DNA of 64,000 bases from Trichuris trichiura (taxonomy: Eukaryota; Nematoda; Enoplea; Trichinellida; Trichuridae): positions 62,001 through 126,000 of the forward strand of contig JBAJFE010000055.1 in NCBI GenBank assembly GCA_037903355.1. Direction: 5' to 3'. Position 1 is the stretch's first letter. The number at the start of each line of letters is the position of its first letter. Below are positions 51,473 to 63,007 of the stretch, in pieces. The position numbers and the translations under genes are program-made. The notes beneath the pieces are model-generated. The model had not been told where the DNA came from. It saw only the letters and a list, made by a program, of their open reading frames with translations, and did not search any database.

Positions 51473-52605
51473 GGATAGATAGGAATATGCTTAACACGAG
51501 TTGCCATCGAAGAATTGATCTAAGCTATGGGCGGCCTCTTTGTCAGCTACTAACATCCCAAAGCGGTAAAAACTTTTACGCCAACACTCCATTAATAAAA
51601 GGAATACATTGGGACAATCGTTGCAAGGCAAAAAATCCTATACTTTCTTCCCCTATTCATAGAGTCTCACTGAAAGGCGGAACGGAGCGCGCATCAACGG
51701 GCCGTCGTTGTGTAGGCTGTAAACTGTCAATTAAACGGAGGACAACGACGACTGATCAGCTCGTCATTGGAAGGGCAAATCTTAGGAGCTGTTCCCTGCC
51801 GACGACAACCGGCGCGCTACCATTTTATTCCCCGACATTTTTGGCGCTACGCAACAACGAATGTCGCACTTTTCATTTACCGCAAAACGGTCGTCAACCT
51901 TGACCGACTTGCGCACCAATACGAGCAAAACGCGTGCGGCGCGCCAGCCGGCGCTGAATCGACAGCGCCGGCTGGCAACCCCATTGCATAGCGTATATAT
52001 CCAACTGGGTAAGCCGCCGCCGCCGGCGTTGAAACGATAAATCCCTAAAGTTGAAGGAGGGCGCGCGCCTGCGCCGCGGACCAACAAGACCAAAGAAATT
52101 GCAAAAGCTGACCATGACAGCCGGCTTGACAAATAATGGCAGCTGGGAATCCAATCAATGCGCGTCAGGTAGCTTTGAACGGCAACGACGGCGGCCCGCA
52201 AAGGGGATGGCAAACAGAACGACGAACGTCCTCGTCAGCCGAGCAACACACGATCCCACAGGTAATTTATTGTCTACGCCGATGTGATGCGCAGGTGCAG
52301 TCTTCTGCTTATAGCAGCATCGATCGATGGTAAGCGTCGCTGCTTGAAAGGTACCCTTGGATGGACACCCTTTGCGAACCCTGCGGAAGCGCCTGCCTAC
52401 GCTGTTGGCCGTGCATTCGCTTGTCCTGCTTTTTTTATTAACCGTCAAAAGCGAGTTGTTTCTTTGCCAAGCTACAGTAAGAAGCTCGCTACACGGCGAG
52501 TTAATAGCAACGCGCAAATGGAGAACTTTTAATTCCGCTTGAACGTAAACGACAATGAAAATTGCGTACATTTCTGCTAGTCAACGATGAGGGTGCCAAA
52601 AGGCG
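51473..52605. other. intergenic, no recognised gene
   Basis: Slightly more GC-rich than its surroundings; overlapping ORFs on both strands (for example 51782-52213 minus, 52155-52571 minus) but with no motif or splice pattern. It has GCCGGCGCTG inverted pairs near 51945-51975. Confidence 0.4.
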
Positions 52606-52845
52606 CTAGACGTCGTTGGCAAAGGCGGCCGGGTTCTTGCGCAGGCGCTTTTCCTCCTGCTTCATACCGTACTCTCGCAGGGAGTAGAAAATCGGCACGG
52701 GAATAAGCGCCCACCAATTTTCCAAAAACATTCGACCCAGCTTGTACATGTCGCTGCCGAATTCTCCGAACGCCTTTTGCTCGAACGGACTAAGCCCGAA
52801 CGAGTACACTCCGTACAACTTGGCCATCTTGCCCCACGGACGCAT
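52606..52845 (-). CDS. UQCRQ: cytochrome bc1 complex subunit 8 (UQCRQ/QCR8)
   Basis: 79 codons on the minus strand: MRPWGKMAKLYGVYSFGLSP, FEQKAFGEFG, one membrane-spanning stretch FLENWWALIPVPIFYSLREY, and the family ending EEKRLRKNPAAFANDV (human ends RKNPAAYENDK). The length equals the family's (human 82). It is a small inner-membrane subunit of respiratory complex III that packs near cytochrome b. An acceptor (CTTTCAG at about 52857) lies 4 codons before the ATG, in frame, so a first exon upstream (perhaps non-coding or adding a few residues) is likely. Confidence 0.92.
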   Translation of the reverse strand: MRPWGKMAKLYGVYSFGLSPFEQKAFGEFGSDMYKLGRMFLENWWALIPVPIFYSLREYGMKQEEKRLRKNPAAFANDV

Positions 52846-52859
52846 CTTTTTCGACCTGA

Positions 52860-55800
52860 AAGAATGTTCTTTCTTTTTTTTGACGGATGGACAACAAAGT
52901 AATTAAAATCACCGACCTTCCCGACAACCTGAAAGTAACGCTTCCAATTGTACAGAAGGCTGAAGCGAAGCTGAATGATAATCAGGTTACAATTCGTTTT
53001 TCTGTCATCCTTTAACTTAAATAGTCCGTAATAGGTCAAGCAAACGCGCCGAAAAGTTTTATTTTGTTTCTTAATAATTTAGCAATAAAAGTAAACGTTC
53101 GCAAAGGCTTTTTAGGTTTTTGCTCACGAAAAACTATTCTCCGTATGAGCGTACTGGTCCCTCGTGCGGCTTGTTGCAGCAAGATTTTTGCAAAAATGTT
53201 GGCAGTGGGAAAGGTTCCGTTGAAACTTTTTCAACGGAACCTTTCCCATCGCCAACATTTTTGACGTACGCGCCAATCCCTTGTTGAAGGAAGAAGAGTC
53301 CTTGGGGACGGCGCTAGCGATGGATACGCATGGCGGTGATTGATAATATGGGTCATGGGTGCCATTAATCTTAGCCGCTCTGTTCCGTCCTTGCTAGAGC
53401 GCACCAGACGTTCCCGTTAGACGGAACGGCGACGAGTGACGCAGACGGCGTAATTTTAAGACAATTGAGCAAGGATAACAAAAAAAAGAGTGTTGCGAGG
53501 AATTCCGGTCCGTGGGCAACCGAATTTTCTCTAATTCCCCGCTGAAACTTCTTCCCGCGTAACGTTAGGTTAAGCACCAAGCTAAGGCGGCAAAATTTCG
53601 TTTTGAGCTAAAAACTCCAAGCGTACCCTTGGATATTAGCATAAAAAAGCCAAGTTTCGAATTTTCAAACCAACCGCCATTGGCAATCTATCAATTCGGT
53701 AATATATTATATTAAAAGTTGGTATTGCAGCCAAAACTGGCTCTTGTCGAAAGGGGGGTTCCTTCGAGGGTCCCTTCCCGCGAAACGTTGGTCAGCTTTA
53801 TGATTAAGCTGGCTTGCTTTATCTGCCATAGCTTTTCTAGCTTTTTTTATCTGTTACGCAGCTGCAAGAGAAGGCAAACCCTACGGATGAGTTTATAGGC
53901 GGGAAAGCATTGAAAATAAGGGGCAGCATTTGGATTAGCCCATTTGTACTCTTGTTCTTTGAAGCCAATGAAAGCTGTTGCTTCAATTGCTGCCATTTGC
54001 GCGCGTGCCGCAGCGCTCGAAGTCTGCCACGTAAATCAGTAGCAAAAGAATGAAGAAGAATTGATGAATGGGATGTCGAATAGGCGGATGATGCTAACGA
54101 TTGGACGCTACGCGCTGTGCCATTTATTATGCATACTTGAACGGAATTGCTCTTATTTTTCAACATTTTTCAGCCTGTTTTGGCATATACTTTTACCGTA
54201 GACTTAGAAGAGAATGCGCTTAGCATTGCCAACATTTCAATGCTTAATGTACGGACAGACGTTAATGGTAGATTTGCTGCTTATAAAAGAAGTCTTGATA
54301 GAGCATTTAGCTTACTTCCTACGATTTTTCTGAATCAAAGATGGACAATACTGTGACTCGTTGATTCGCAGGTTCTAGTAAAATACATAATCTGTTATGT
54401 AGTTCAAAAATTCTGGAAACACGCTGAAAAGTGGAATTGCAACTTAGCAACAGATGTTCAGTAATTTTTAGCACCTTTGTAAATATGGACAAGAAAAATT
54501 GTCAAGGCAGACGAAATAGTTCAACGCGCGGGACATTGTTCAGCTGTAGCTTATTGCGTACATTGAATATTTTTCCTAAAATAAGTAAACGCGGCTGTAC
54601 ACATTTGGAATAAGCTTATTTATAAGTGACGCACAGAGTTGGAAATGAGCAACACGCGATCTACCATAATCAGCACTGCGGAGTGTTGCAAAACTTTACG
54701 CTGATAAAGTTCAACACTGAATATTAACCGGATCGATGCGTGCAATTGATAAAAAATGAAAAAAAGATGAACATAAATGTTGCTACGGAAAAACGTTACA
54801 CGAAAGAATGTTTATATTTATGCAAATGAACTGTTCGTACAGGATGAAAGCCATTGGACTGTTTAAAATATCTGTCATTGATTTGTTCACTCTCAGACGA
54901 AGTAATTCTATTTCGCAATAGATGACGTAACTTCTAAAAGTTTCTTCGCTTCAAAATAAAACACTTGAAAAATTCCTACAAGAAAAAATTAATATTCACA
55001 AATTTGCCGCGCTATTAATACAGCCAAAATATGTCCAGCGGACACGAAGAAAGTGGTATTTTACAAACTGCCAAAAAGAATATTGTTGGTGCGATAGAAG
55101 AGCCCTTTTCGGATGGTTGTAACACAAAGCGGAATTTGCAGTCATTGACATACTTTGGAGGAAGCTTTTCCAAACAAAGCTATAAGCATTGCATCCGGAT
55201 GTTGTATTAAACTGAAATAACGTTGTAGCTCGAAGAAGCAGTAGCAGCAGGCATATATGGCTGCCACTTTGCATGCTAACGAATGATGACGTATACACGT
55301 CGTTCAAAAATATAGACTCTTCTCATACAAACTTCAGTTTCCAACATTCGCATATAGCAGAATATTACAGTAGCACGCAGTAAGAAAACACATGAAAAAA
55401 TACAACGTTAAAATATGTAAGGCTCAGCGTAGGTCGATTTCGAATTCGCCGACTGATTAACAGGAAAAGATCGAAAAATCGACAAAGGTTAGTAGCGACA
55501 ACAACACCCTCTTTATACAATATAATCTGCCCAATTTTGAACCCTCTCCTTTAAGAAACTAATCGCAGCAATTTGCATATGGTCAAAACGCCGAAGCAAA
55601 ACGTCGAAGGCGCTGCATTCGCAATTCTATAGGCGCAAGCGCGAGATGTTTTAAAATGAGCGGGCTGCAATTTGAAAATAACCAGAAAGAGAAAGAAAAA
55701 AGCGCAGGAAGACGACCCAGAGACGTCATTTAAAGTTGGTCATGCAAACCCTGATAAAACCCAATGATAAAAATGATTTGAACCAAAGGCGGAAGGGATG

Positions 55801-55935
55801 GCCGCGCATTCAATGCTACGACTTGGCAACATATGCAAATAACGATATTCACTAGCGACGGGCAGAACTGCGAAACACCCTAGCGTGCTTTGTTTAATGA
55901 AAACGTCACAGGTCGCGAAAAAAGAGGCTGATTCC
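52860..55935. other. intergenic, no recognised gene
   Basis: Short ORFs only; 53837-54166 minus (109 codons) and 54996-55307 minus (103 codons) show no similarity or splice pattern. Contains the strong hairpin at 53192-53262 and octamer ATGCAAAT/ATTTGCAT sites at about 54820, 55573 and 55832. Confidence 0.45.
53192..53262. repeat. 34-bp near-perfect hairpin, 3-nt loop
   Basis: Left arm begins AAAAATGTTGGC at 53192 and ends GTTCCGTTGAAA at 53225; loop CTT; right arm TTTCAACGGAAC... to 53262. 32 of 34 positions pair; the only difference is an AG/GA swap in the middle. Confidence 0.92.
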
Positions 55936-55942
55936 TATATAA
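55936..55942 (+). promoter_or_regulatory. TATA box of the tandem-repeat gene
   Basis: TATATAA preceded by C-rich and followed by purine-rich sequence. A start site 25-30 bp downstream (about 55965) would exclude the ATG at 55956 and favour the one at 56010. Confidence 0.65.
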
Positions 55943-56009
55943 GGAGAGCAGCGAAATGAATTGCCACCAAAGCGGCTCGAAACAGCAGCTATTTCTTTCA
56001 GCCGAAACG

Positions 56010-57488
56010 ATGTATTACGCTGTACTTCTCCTGGTTGGCCTTGTGGCAGCTGGCGAACAAAAATGGGACCATCATGACATCCATAAGGACTGCGGAGTGA
56101 AAGGAGTTGGACCCGGCTATGAAAAAAGCCATCTCGATTATGCAGGCCATTTCAAAGGAGGCGCACGCAAATTCCTGCCCATCTACAAGAAGGTACATAG
56201 CGAAGAGAAAGAAGTTGTTGTAAAAGGAGGTTGCGGAGCCCATGATCACCCAGAACATGAGCATCATGAAAAAGAGGAAAGACATAAAAGAGGAGTTGTT
56301 GAACATCACGATGACCACAACGACTGTAAAGTGAAGGGAGTTGGACCCGGCTATGAAAAGAGCTATTTGGATTACGCAGGCAAGTTCAAAGGAGGCGCCC
56401 GCAAATTCCTGCCTATCTACAAGAAAGTACATGGCGAAGAGAAAGAAGTCGTTGTAAAAGGAGGTTGCGGAGCCCATGATCACCCAGAACATGAGCATCA
56501 TGAAAAAGAAGAAAGACATAAAAGAGTTGTTGAACATCACGATGACCACAACGACTGTAAAGTGAAGGGAGTTGGACCCGGCTATGAAAAGAGCTATTTG
56601 GATTACGCAGGCAAGTTCAAAGGAGGCGCCCGCAAATTCCTGCCTATCTACAAGAAAGTACATGGCGAAGAGAAAGAAGTCGTTGTAAAAGGAGGTTGCG
56701 GAGCCCATGATCACCCAGAACAAGAGCATCATGAAAAAGAAGAAAGACATAAAAGAGGAGTTGTTGAACATCATGATGACCACAACGACTGCAAAGTGAA
56801 GGGAGTTGGACCCGGCTATGAAAAGAGCTATTTGGATTACGCAGGCAAGTTCAAAGGAGGCGCCCGCAAATTCCTGCCTATCTACAAGAAAGTACATGGC
56901 GAAGAGAAAGAAGTCGTTGTAAAAGGAGGTTGCGGAGCCCATGATCACCCAGAACATGAGCATCATGAAAAAGAAGAAAGACATAAAAGAGGAGTTGTTG
57001 AACATCATGATGACCACAACGACTGCAAAGTGAAGGGAGTTGGACCCGGCTATGAAAAGAGCTATTTGGATTACGCAGGCAAGTTCAAAGGAGGCGCCCG
57101 CAAATTCCTGCCTATCTACAAGAAAGTACATGGCGAAGAGAAAGAAGTCGTTGTAAAAGGAGGTTGCGGAGCCCATGATCACCCAGAACATGAGCATCAT
57201 GAAAAAGAAGAAAGACTTAAAAGAGGAGTTGTTGAACATCATGATGACCACAACGACTGCAAAGTGAAGGGAGTTGGACCCGGCTACGAAAAAAGCCATC
57301 TGGATTATGCAGGCAAGTTCAAAGGAGGCGCTCGCAAATTCCTGCCTATCTACAAGAAAGTACATGGGGAAGAGAAAGAAGTTCTTGTGAAAGGAGGTTG
57401 CGGTGCACACGAGCACAAACCGCGGCATCATCATGTTCATCATGCTCCCCATGACGAGTGGGAAGAAAAGCACGAAGAACGCCATTGA
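56010..57488 (+). CDS. secreted His-rich protein of six 78-residue tandem repeats
   Basis: Start taken at the ATG at 56010, because it gives a clean signal peptide (MYYAVLLLVGLVAAGEQ) and lies downstream of the TATA-predicted start site; the upstream in-frame ATG at 55956 would add 18 residues. The mature part has six repeats beginning DCxVKGVGPGYEKS at 56088, 56322, 56553, 56787, 57021 and 57255 (78 residues each; the second unit 77). Each unit has DYAGKFKGGARKFLPIYKKV, VVVKGGCGAHDHPEHEHHEK and EERHKRG, with two Cys and many His/Asp/Glu. The (H/L)KR-G/V junctions look like dibasic processing sites. The tail is KPRHHHVHHAPHDEW... . The 492-codon single exon has no intron. I recognise no named family; metal binding by the His clusters and cleavage into repeat peptides are inferences. 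Confidence 0.85.
   Translation: MYYAVLLLVGLVAAGEQKWDHHDIHKDCGVKGVGPGYEKSHLDYAGHFKGGARKFLPIYKKVHSEEKEVVVKGGCGAHDHPEHEHHEKEERHKRGVVEHHDDHNDCKVKGVGPGYEKSYLDYAGKFKGGARKFLPIYKKVHGEEKEVVVKGGCGAHDHPEHEHHEKEERHKRVVEHHDDHNDCKVKGVGPGYEKSYLDYAGKFKGGARKFLPIYKKVHGEEKEVVVKGGCGAHDHPEQEHHEKEERHKRGVVEHHDDHNDCKVKGVGPGYEKSYLDYAGKFKGGARKFLPIYKKVHGEEKEVVVKGGCGAHDHPEHEHHEKEERHKRGVVEHHDDHNDCKVKGVGPGYEKSYLDYAGKFKGGARKFLPIYKKVHGEEKEVVVKGGCGAHDHPEHEHHEKEERLKRGVVEHHDDHNDCKVKGVGPGYEKSHLDYAGKFKGGARKFLPIYKKVHGEEKEVLVKGGCGAHEHKPRHHHVHHAPHDEWEEKHEERH
56088..57410 (+). repeat. intragenic tandem array, 234-bp period, six units
   Basis: Units at 234, 231, 234, 234 and 234 bp spacing. Units 2 to 5 are almost identical at the DNA level; the first and last are the most diverged, as expected under unequal crossing-over or gene conversion. 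Confidence 0.95.
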
Positions 57489-57539
57489 TTACTTATGTAC
57501 CCTTTCCTGTAAGTCGTTTTGTTTAAGTCGCTCAGCAGC

Positions 57540-57545
57540 ATTAAA
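57540..57545 (+). terminator. probable polyadenylation signal (ATTAAA)
   Basis: ATTAAA 52 nt after the stop codon of the tandem-repeat gene. Confidence 0.45.
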
Positions 57546-59367
57546 GCAACCCAACTCCGTGAATTACCCTTAATTTCCAACATGCTGTTGCAAGCATTTA
57601 CTCAATCTTTCCCTCTCAATTTCATCCAGTAAGTCCTATGCCTAAGGACTTGCTGTAACCTAAAATGCGCAACAACAATCCGATGTAACTTTACATACGG
57701 AAACAATTGCAATTCATATTATGCTTGTCAAGAATGCACCACGTATACGGGGACATTAGATTGTAATAATAATAATAATAATAATAGTAATAATAATATT
57801 CTTTTAAACTTACGGCCATAAAATGTATAAGAAAATGGATTGCAGCCTGAGCGCACATCAAAGTTGGCAGAACGTGCGCTGCAGATTAATAATCGTTCCT
57901 GCAAACTGCCGCCATATAGAAAGAATAAACTCATCCTGTTCTTGCTGACAATAACCGGCGTGAAACTGATAACAATGAAAATTTCCATAATAGTTAATTT
58001 TTATTTAATGATTAACTATACTGTGTATATGTTTGCATATGTGTGAGAAAATATACATAAATAAAGTTGTTGGAACTTTGTTACAAGTTTCTAGTGCCAC
58101 CACTGCTATCAGCTGAGAACAACGTGTACAGCACACTTGTATGGAAGTGGACGAGCTATGTATGCATGGGATTGAGTGATTCATTTTACGAACGCATACC
58201 TGTTACATACAGAAAAAAGGGATCTTTCCAGACTATGCAATGCGCATTACATAAACGCTTGACAAAGTTTTCTCGGTTGCAGAGTACGCGAAAACAATGA
58301 ATCTATTCGGAACGATAAAAAAAGGGAAGAAGAAACGACGAACCGCCATAAAAGGGTTTTACGTTTTAAAAAATTTAAAACTGGCTGCGTGCTCAACATA
58401 GAAGGTGGCAAAGATTGACAAGACGCATCGAAAACAAATCTCTTTCATAATAGGAACTACAACAACGCCTTTATTTGAAATGCAATGTCCAACTTTCAGT
58501 CCACTCCTTAGTTAACTATTCTACAAAATTCAGCTTCGATAAAAACACCCAAAATGACGAAGATATGCATTTACAATAGCATTTCATCGCTTTAAAATAA
58601 GTTAGCTAAAATCTGAAACTTTCCAAAGCAATATGCACAAAGACTCAAAGGCGTCATCAAAGTTGCCCGTATAGAACGCGTTCGTGAAAATCTTGATAAT
58701 CCCATAAACAAAGCGATTCAAGTAAGGGCGGATAACACGCCGTAGTACATTCAAAGTTACAAAACGACAACAAATTCAAATGAGGATGTTCAGCACAACG
58801 GGCAGAGCTGAGCAACGCCTTTGAGTCTTTTTTGTTTAATGGAAATGATTGGGTTGTTAAAAAAGAATGGTTGACATACCAGGTAGAACTAATAATATAA
58901 AACGCGCGAATTCCAGAAGTCTTAATTTTTAAAAGTCAGTGTGCCAAATGATAGACAAAATCTCGAAAGTTTAGTTCGGGAAAAAATAATAAAACAAAAC
59001 TCCATAAGAGTTTAAAAAACGAGCTCAACTGACATGCTTCTGTGACGCGGATAGAGATGAGGAGCGTTGGGCCCAAAAGAATTGGCAAAGAGAAGTTGAA
59101 AGTTAGTTTTAAAAAAAATTGAGTCATTAAAACATAATATGCCAACCAGTTCACTTATTGTCTATATTCAAAAGCAGGACGTACGCTTGCGCGAAAAACG
59201 CGCGCTAGGGAAAATTGTTGGAAAATAAGGTGCACAGTACGCAAACTGAGTAAGGATAATTAAGGTCGGAGAATATCGACCGCTCTAAGCGGTAAGAGTG
59301 TAGGAAAGAAAAGTTGCAAACACCACAAATTGAAATAAAAAATTTCAAAAACATGCCGGCCACCTTT
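57546..59367. other. intergenic, (AAT)n microsatellite, no recognised gene
   Basis: Holds an (AAT/TAA)n tract at 57764-57798. ORFs are short and unremarkable. Confidence 0.45.
57764..57798. repeat. (AAT)n microsatellite
   Basis: About eleven trinucleotide units with one G interruption. Confidence 0.9.
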
Positions 59368-60150
59368 TTAGAGTTTGCATAGTAGCGGTTTTGTTATTTC
59401 GTCAGCTTTCTCTTTGCTGACCAGTATTTCGACCAATTTCAGCGCGAACTCGAAAGCTGTACCGGGACCTTGACTGGTGACCAACAGACCGTCATGCACT
59501 ACTCTGCCATTCGAATACTTGTGCGATCCTGCAGCGGAAAGCAAACGGATGAATGGACTTTGGACGAATAACATCGTCGTCAGAAAACTTACCTGTCTGC
59601 TCCATTTGTTCCTTAACGGACGGGTGACAAGTGACTGAGCGCCCCGTAGCAATTTTGTGAGTCGTAAGGGCCAACGGGCCAGCGCAAATTGCCGCAATAA
59701 GGCGACCCTCCTCTTCCTGCTTTTTCAGCAATTTTCCCACGTTTTCGCTCTGGAAATTCACTTAATGATATTCAGGTACACAATTTTGAAGTTGACTAAT
59801 GAAAAGTTGTAAGAGTGGCTTTATAAAAACGAACTTCGGGGAACACTTACCTTGCAGAAGAGCGTCGCGCCACCCATACCGCCTGGTAGAACCACAGCGT
59901 CAAACTTGTCCCCTTTGACAACGTCAAAGCTTTTATCCGGAACCACCTTAACCCCGCGGCTACATTCGTGGGGACGCTCGCCTCCAAGGCCAGCCAGCAC
60001 AACGTTCAACTGAAATTTAAAAAATGAAACAAAACAATTCAATGACAATTGCTTATTCACCCCTCCTCTACGCAATACGTCCACGGCTATGATCACTTCC
60101 ATTTCTTCCGAACCGTCAGCCAAGATGACAAGAACCTTTTTCGACGCCAT
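59368..60150 (-). CDS. PARK7: DJ-1/PARK7 family protein (Parkinson disease protein 7 homolog)
   Basis: Exons (minus): 60150-60061, 60009-59851, 59749-59593, 59528-59368; 188 residues (human 189), all phases matching. Key residues: [20 protein letters not shown] with the conserved Glu of [14 protein letters not shown], the nucleophile elbow Cys in [27 protein letters not shown], and [20 protein letters not shown]-1 is a cytosolic/mitochondrial oxidative-stress protein of the ThiJ/PfpI superfamily; the Cys is readily oxidised, and glyoxalase or deglycase activity has been proposed. The same frame is open upstream with another ATG at 60216 (22 extra residues, hydrophobic and basic); the 60150 ATG gives the exact family N-terminus. 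Confidence 0.96.
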
Positions 60151-60216
60151 TCCACTAAAAATACGAACAATCGTCAGCAATTTCATTGATAATATTGAAT
60201 GAATGAAATGGAGCAT

Positions 60217-62973
60217 GTTGTAGTCGCGTACGCAGGCAAAGAAAAAAGTTTTAATTCATTTAAAACCTATAGATGCCAGTGGCAGCGATGATATCAACAG
60301 CAAACGTTCACACCCGCAGTCAAAAGCAAAACAGGCTTACATCTCCCGGGGAGATCGATTAGCTGCTACTGCCTTGGTTTGGTAAACAACACGCATCGGC
60401 AAGAAGCTACTGCAGTAAAGCAAAAGTTAGGCAAAATAACGTCTTGCAATTTTAATCGAATAGAGCAGCTAAAAAGAGTTAATGATAAATAAAAACGCGA
60501 ACAACAAACTCAAGCAAACAAAGCAAATGCTTGCAGAAAAAACACGACCCTCCACAATTCATTGAACTCATGCTGAAATTTAGCTTTATATATTGGAAGT
60601 TAAATCAAACGAGCGTTGTTGTATGCGCTTACAATCACTGTACACTTTTCCAATTGCTCGCAATAGCTTTCCGTTTCGATAGTCGCTTGGCAAAAGATTT
60701 TCAGGTTAGTAAAAGCCGTACCACTGCATTTTGGAATTCAGGTTGGTTCGCCCGCTAAAAGGGGAAGTCGACGAAGAAACGGAGCCAGGCTAACCGAATC
60801 GCTTGGAGTGGCTTTAAATTGTTTTGAGCTTTCGAAAAAACTTTTCGATCTTCCAACGCGCTAATTGTAATTTTCATTGGGCAAAATATTACTTAAACCA
60901 ACTTTTACGGTGCTCTAATTTGGAGAAGACATAACAAAGTCTTATTTTAGCTCAATTTTAAAAATTTACCTTTCAAAGACTGTGAATTAGAATCCAAGTT
61001 TGCCTCCTTAGCTGGAAGTAGCCTCCCGAGCATGAAACAGCAAGGCGGTATGGTATATGAGCTCTTTTTTACTGGGAAAGCTCGAATAATTTCGTTTTTA
61101 CTGTTTCTGGATATGCAAGGCTTTTGTTTTTGCCATTTCACATATACCACTTCGCTTCGTACTGTATGCCGTGCGCAGCATAAAACTAAAATATCTTAAC
61201 CCCTTCTAACGTAAGCGTAAACTTAAAAGCAGCAGAGGCTTTTGTGTTTAGCGGCATGCGTTGCTTGGATTAATGGAACTTGAGTTTCTTTCTCCCTACA
61301 GTAGGCGACGAGATTCTAATGGAAAAGATCCCCGTTCCTGTCAAGCTAACGCATCCAACTTTGAAAATGTAGCAGGCTAAAATGGCAAGGTTTGAAAAAT
61401 ATGTTGTGAAGTTCTGATAGGTTAGGGGAAAATTTCACGCCAGCAAATGAAGACAAGCTTTCCGAACTCATGATGTTGCATACATGCGGCGTCAACGCCA
61501 ACTTCGTTGCATATAAAGTACTAAACTCAAATGAATGTGAGGATTCGGTTCCATAAAAGACATTGGTTTTGTAGAACACGTCTAAATGAAAACTTCATTT
61601 TCTTCACGCTTATTTTTGCTAGCAGATGTTTCATGCGCAACGTGCGGTGGGAAGATGCTAATTGTTCTTCTTTGCGCGTAATGTTACCCATCTCCTGAAC
61701 GCCTAAACAGCAATGAAACTTTGGCTCAAGTTTCGACAGATTTTAAACTTCGACATATGGAGTGAAGACTTGTGGAGCCTAAAACTGCAACGTAAAATAT
61801 TTAGTAAGAAGAAATTTAAAAAATCTTCTCCTGGTCGCCCTACCGGTATACTGCAATTCTGCTAGCTATCCTAAAATGGATACGATAAAAATAATAAAGC
61901 AAACTTGTAAAATAAATAGGACAACAATAATTGGGGTTTCCATTTTCCTTTTCCTTTTATTCAATCCTTCCCTCTCTCGCCATTGTCTGCGCATGATAGT
62001 AACGCTTCATTTTTTGCATTCCTTTTCTTTTTTTCGTTTAACCCGCTTTTACCCGTCCGCATTTTTAAAAAATCTAGCTATGCGTAGCAGTAGTAAAAGA
62101 AATTTTTATCTTTGCGCAAAAAGTAAAAAATGAAAACGGCGGTTTACGCCATAAAACCCTTCAGCGACAGATAAATGATGCACAGGTACCGTACTATAGC
62201 GAAAACTATTTAGCGCTACTAACAATAACGCACAGTCAATGATTATAGCGCGAAACTCAGCAGATTAACCGTAAAGCACTATTCGAAACGATTGTAAACC
62301 ATGAGAGCAGGTAATGTCCAAAATAAGAGCAATTGTAGCATGGCAGAAGGTATAGCTTTAAGCTCGGTGGAAAATTGCGTTGTGAGAACACTAAAATAAG
62401 GCTATCAATTACGATAAAAACAGCTTACGTAAAGCTTTGTTTTTTACCATCCAATTATCAATCAAACGCTTCTTATTCAGTAGTACTGCCGTCATACTGT
62501 TATCTCATTATTTGAACTTTTTTAAAACTCTTATCGCTTATCACTTAAACGTTTCCGGTAGTTTGTTCCGAAATATCATTCTCCTATACTTCACGTGCTT
62601 CTTAGGCATGCAACTATGGTTGGGGCAAGCGCTGGACCTAACGAAAAGGAAATAAAAATTGCAGAAAAAGTCTCTGCTTATTTAACCTGTACCTGCGCAT
62701 CGTATAAATATTTTATATGTTTTTTCTGCGTCACTTACATTCCATAGCCAAGGCTGCAGATATTTATTGATACTGTGACTTGCAGGCGACGTAAAAACGA
62801 AAGCATGCCTTTACGGTCGCTTATTTGAACTATTTTTACCCAGCCTACTTGTTCAACGTTTTCCCCAGTACCGCGAGCCGGAAAAGCCCTAAGCTTGGTG
62901 CAACTTTTAAAAATTTTAAAGGTCAACATTTTGAAAATTAATTGCTTAAAAAGGAAATCTTTCCCAACAGAAA

Positions 62974-63007
<34 letters not shown>
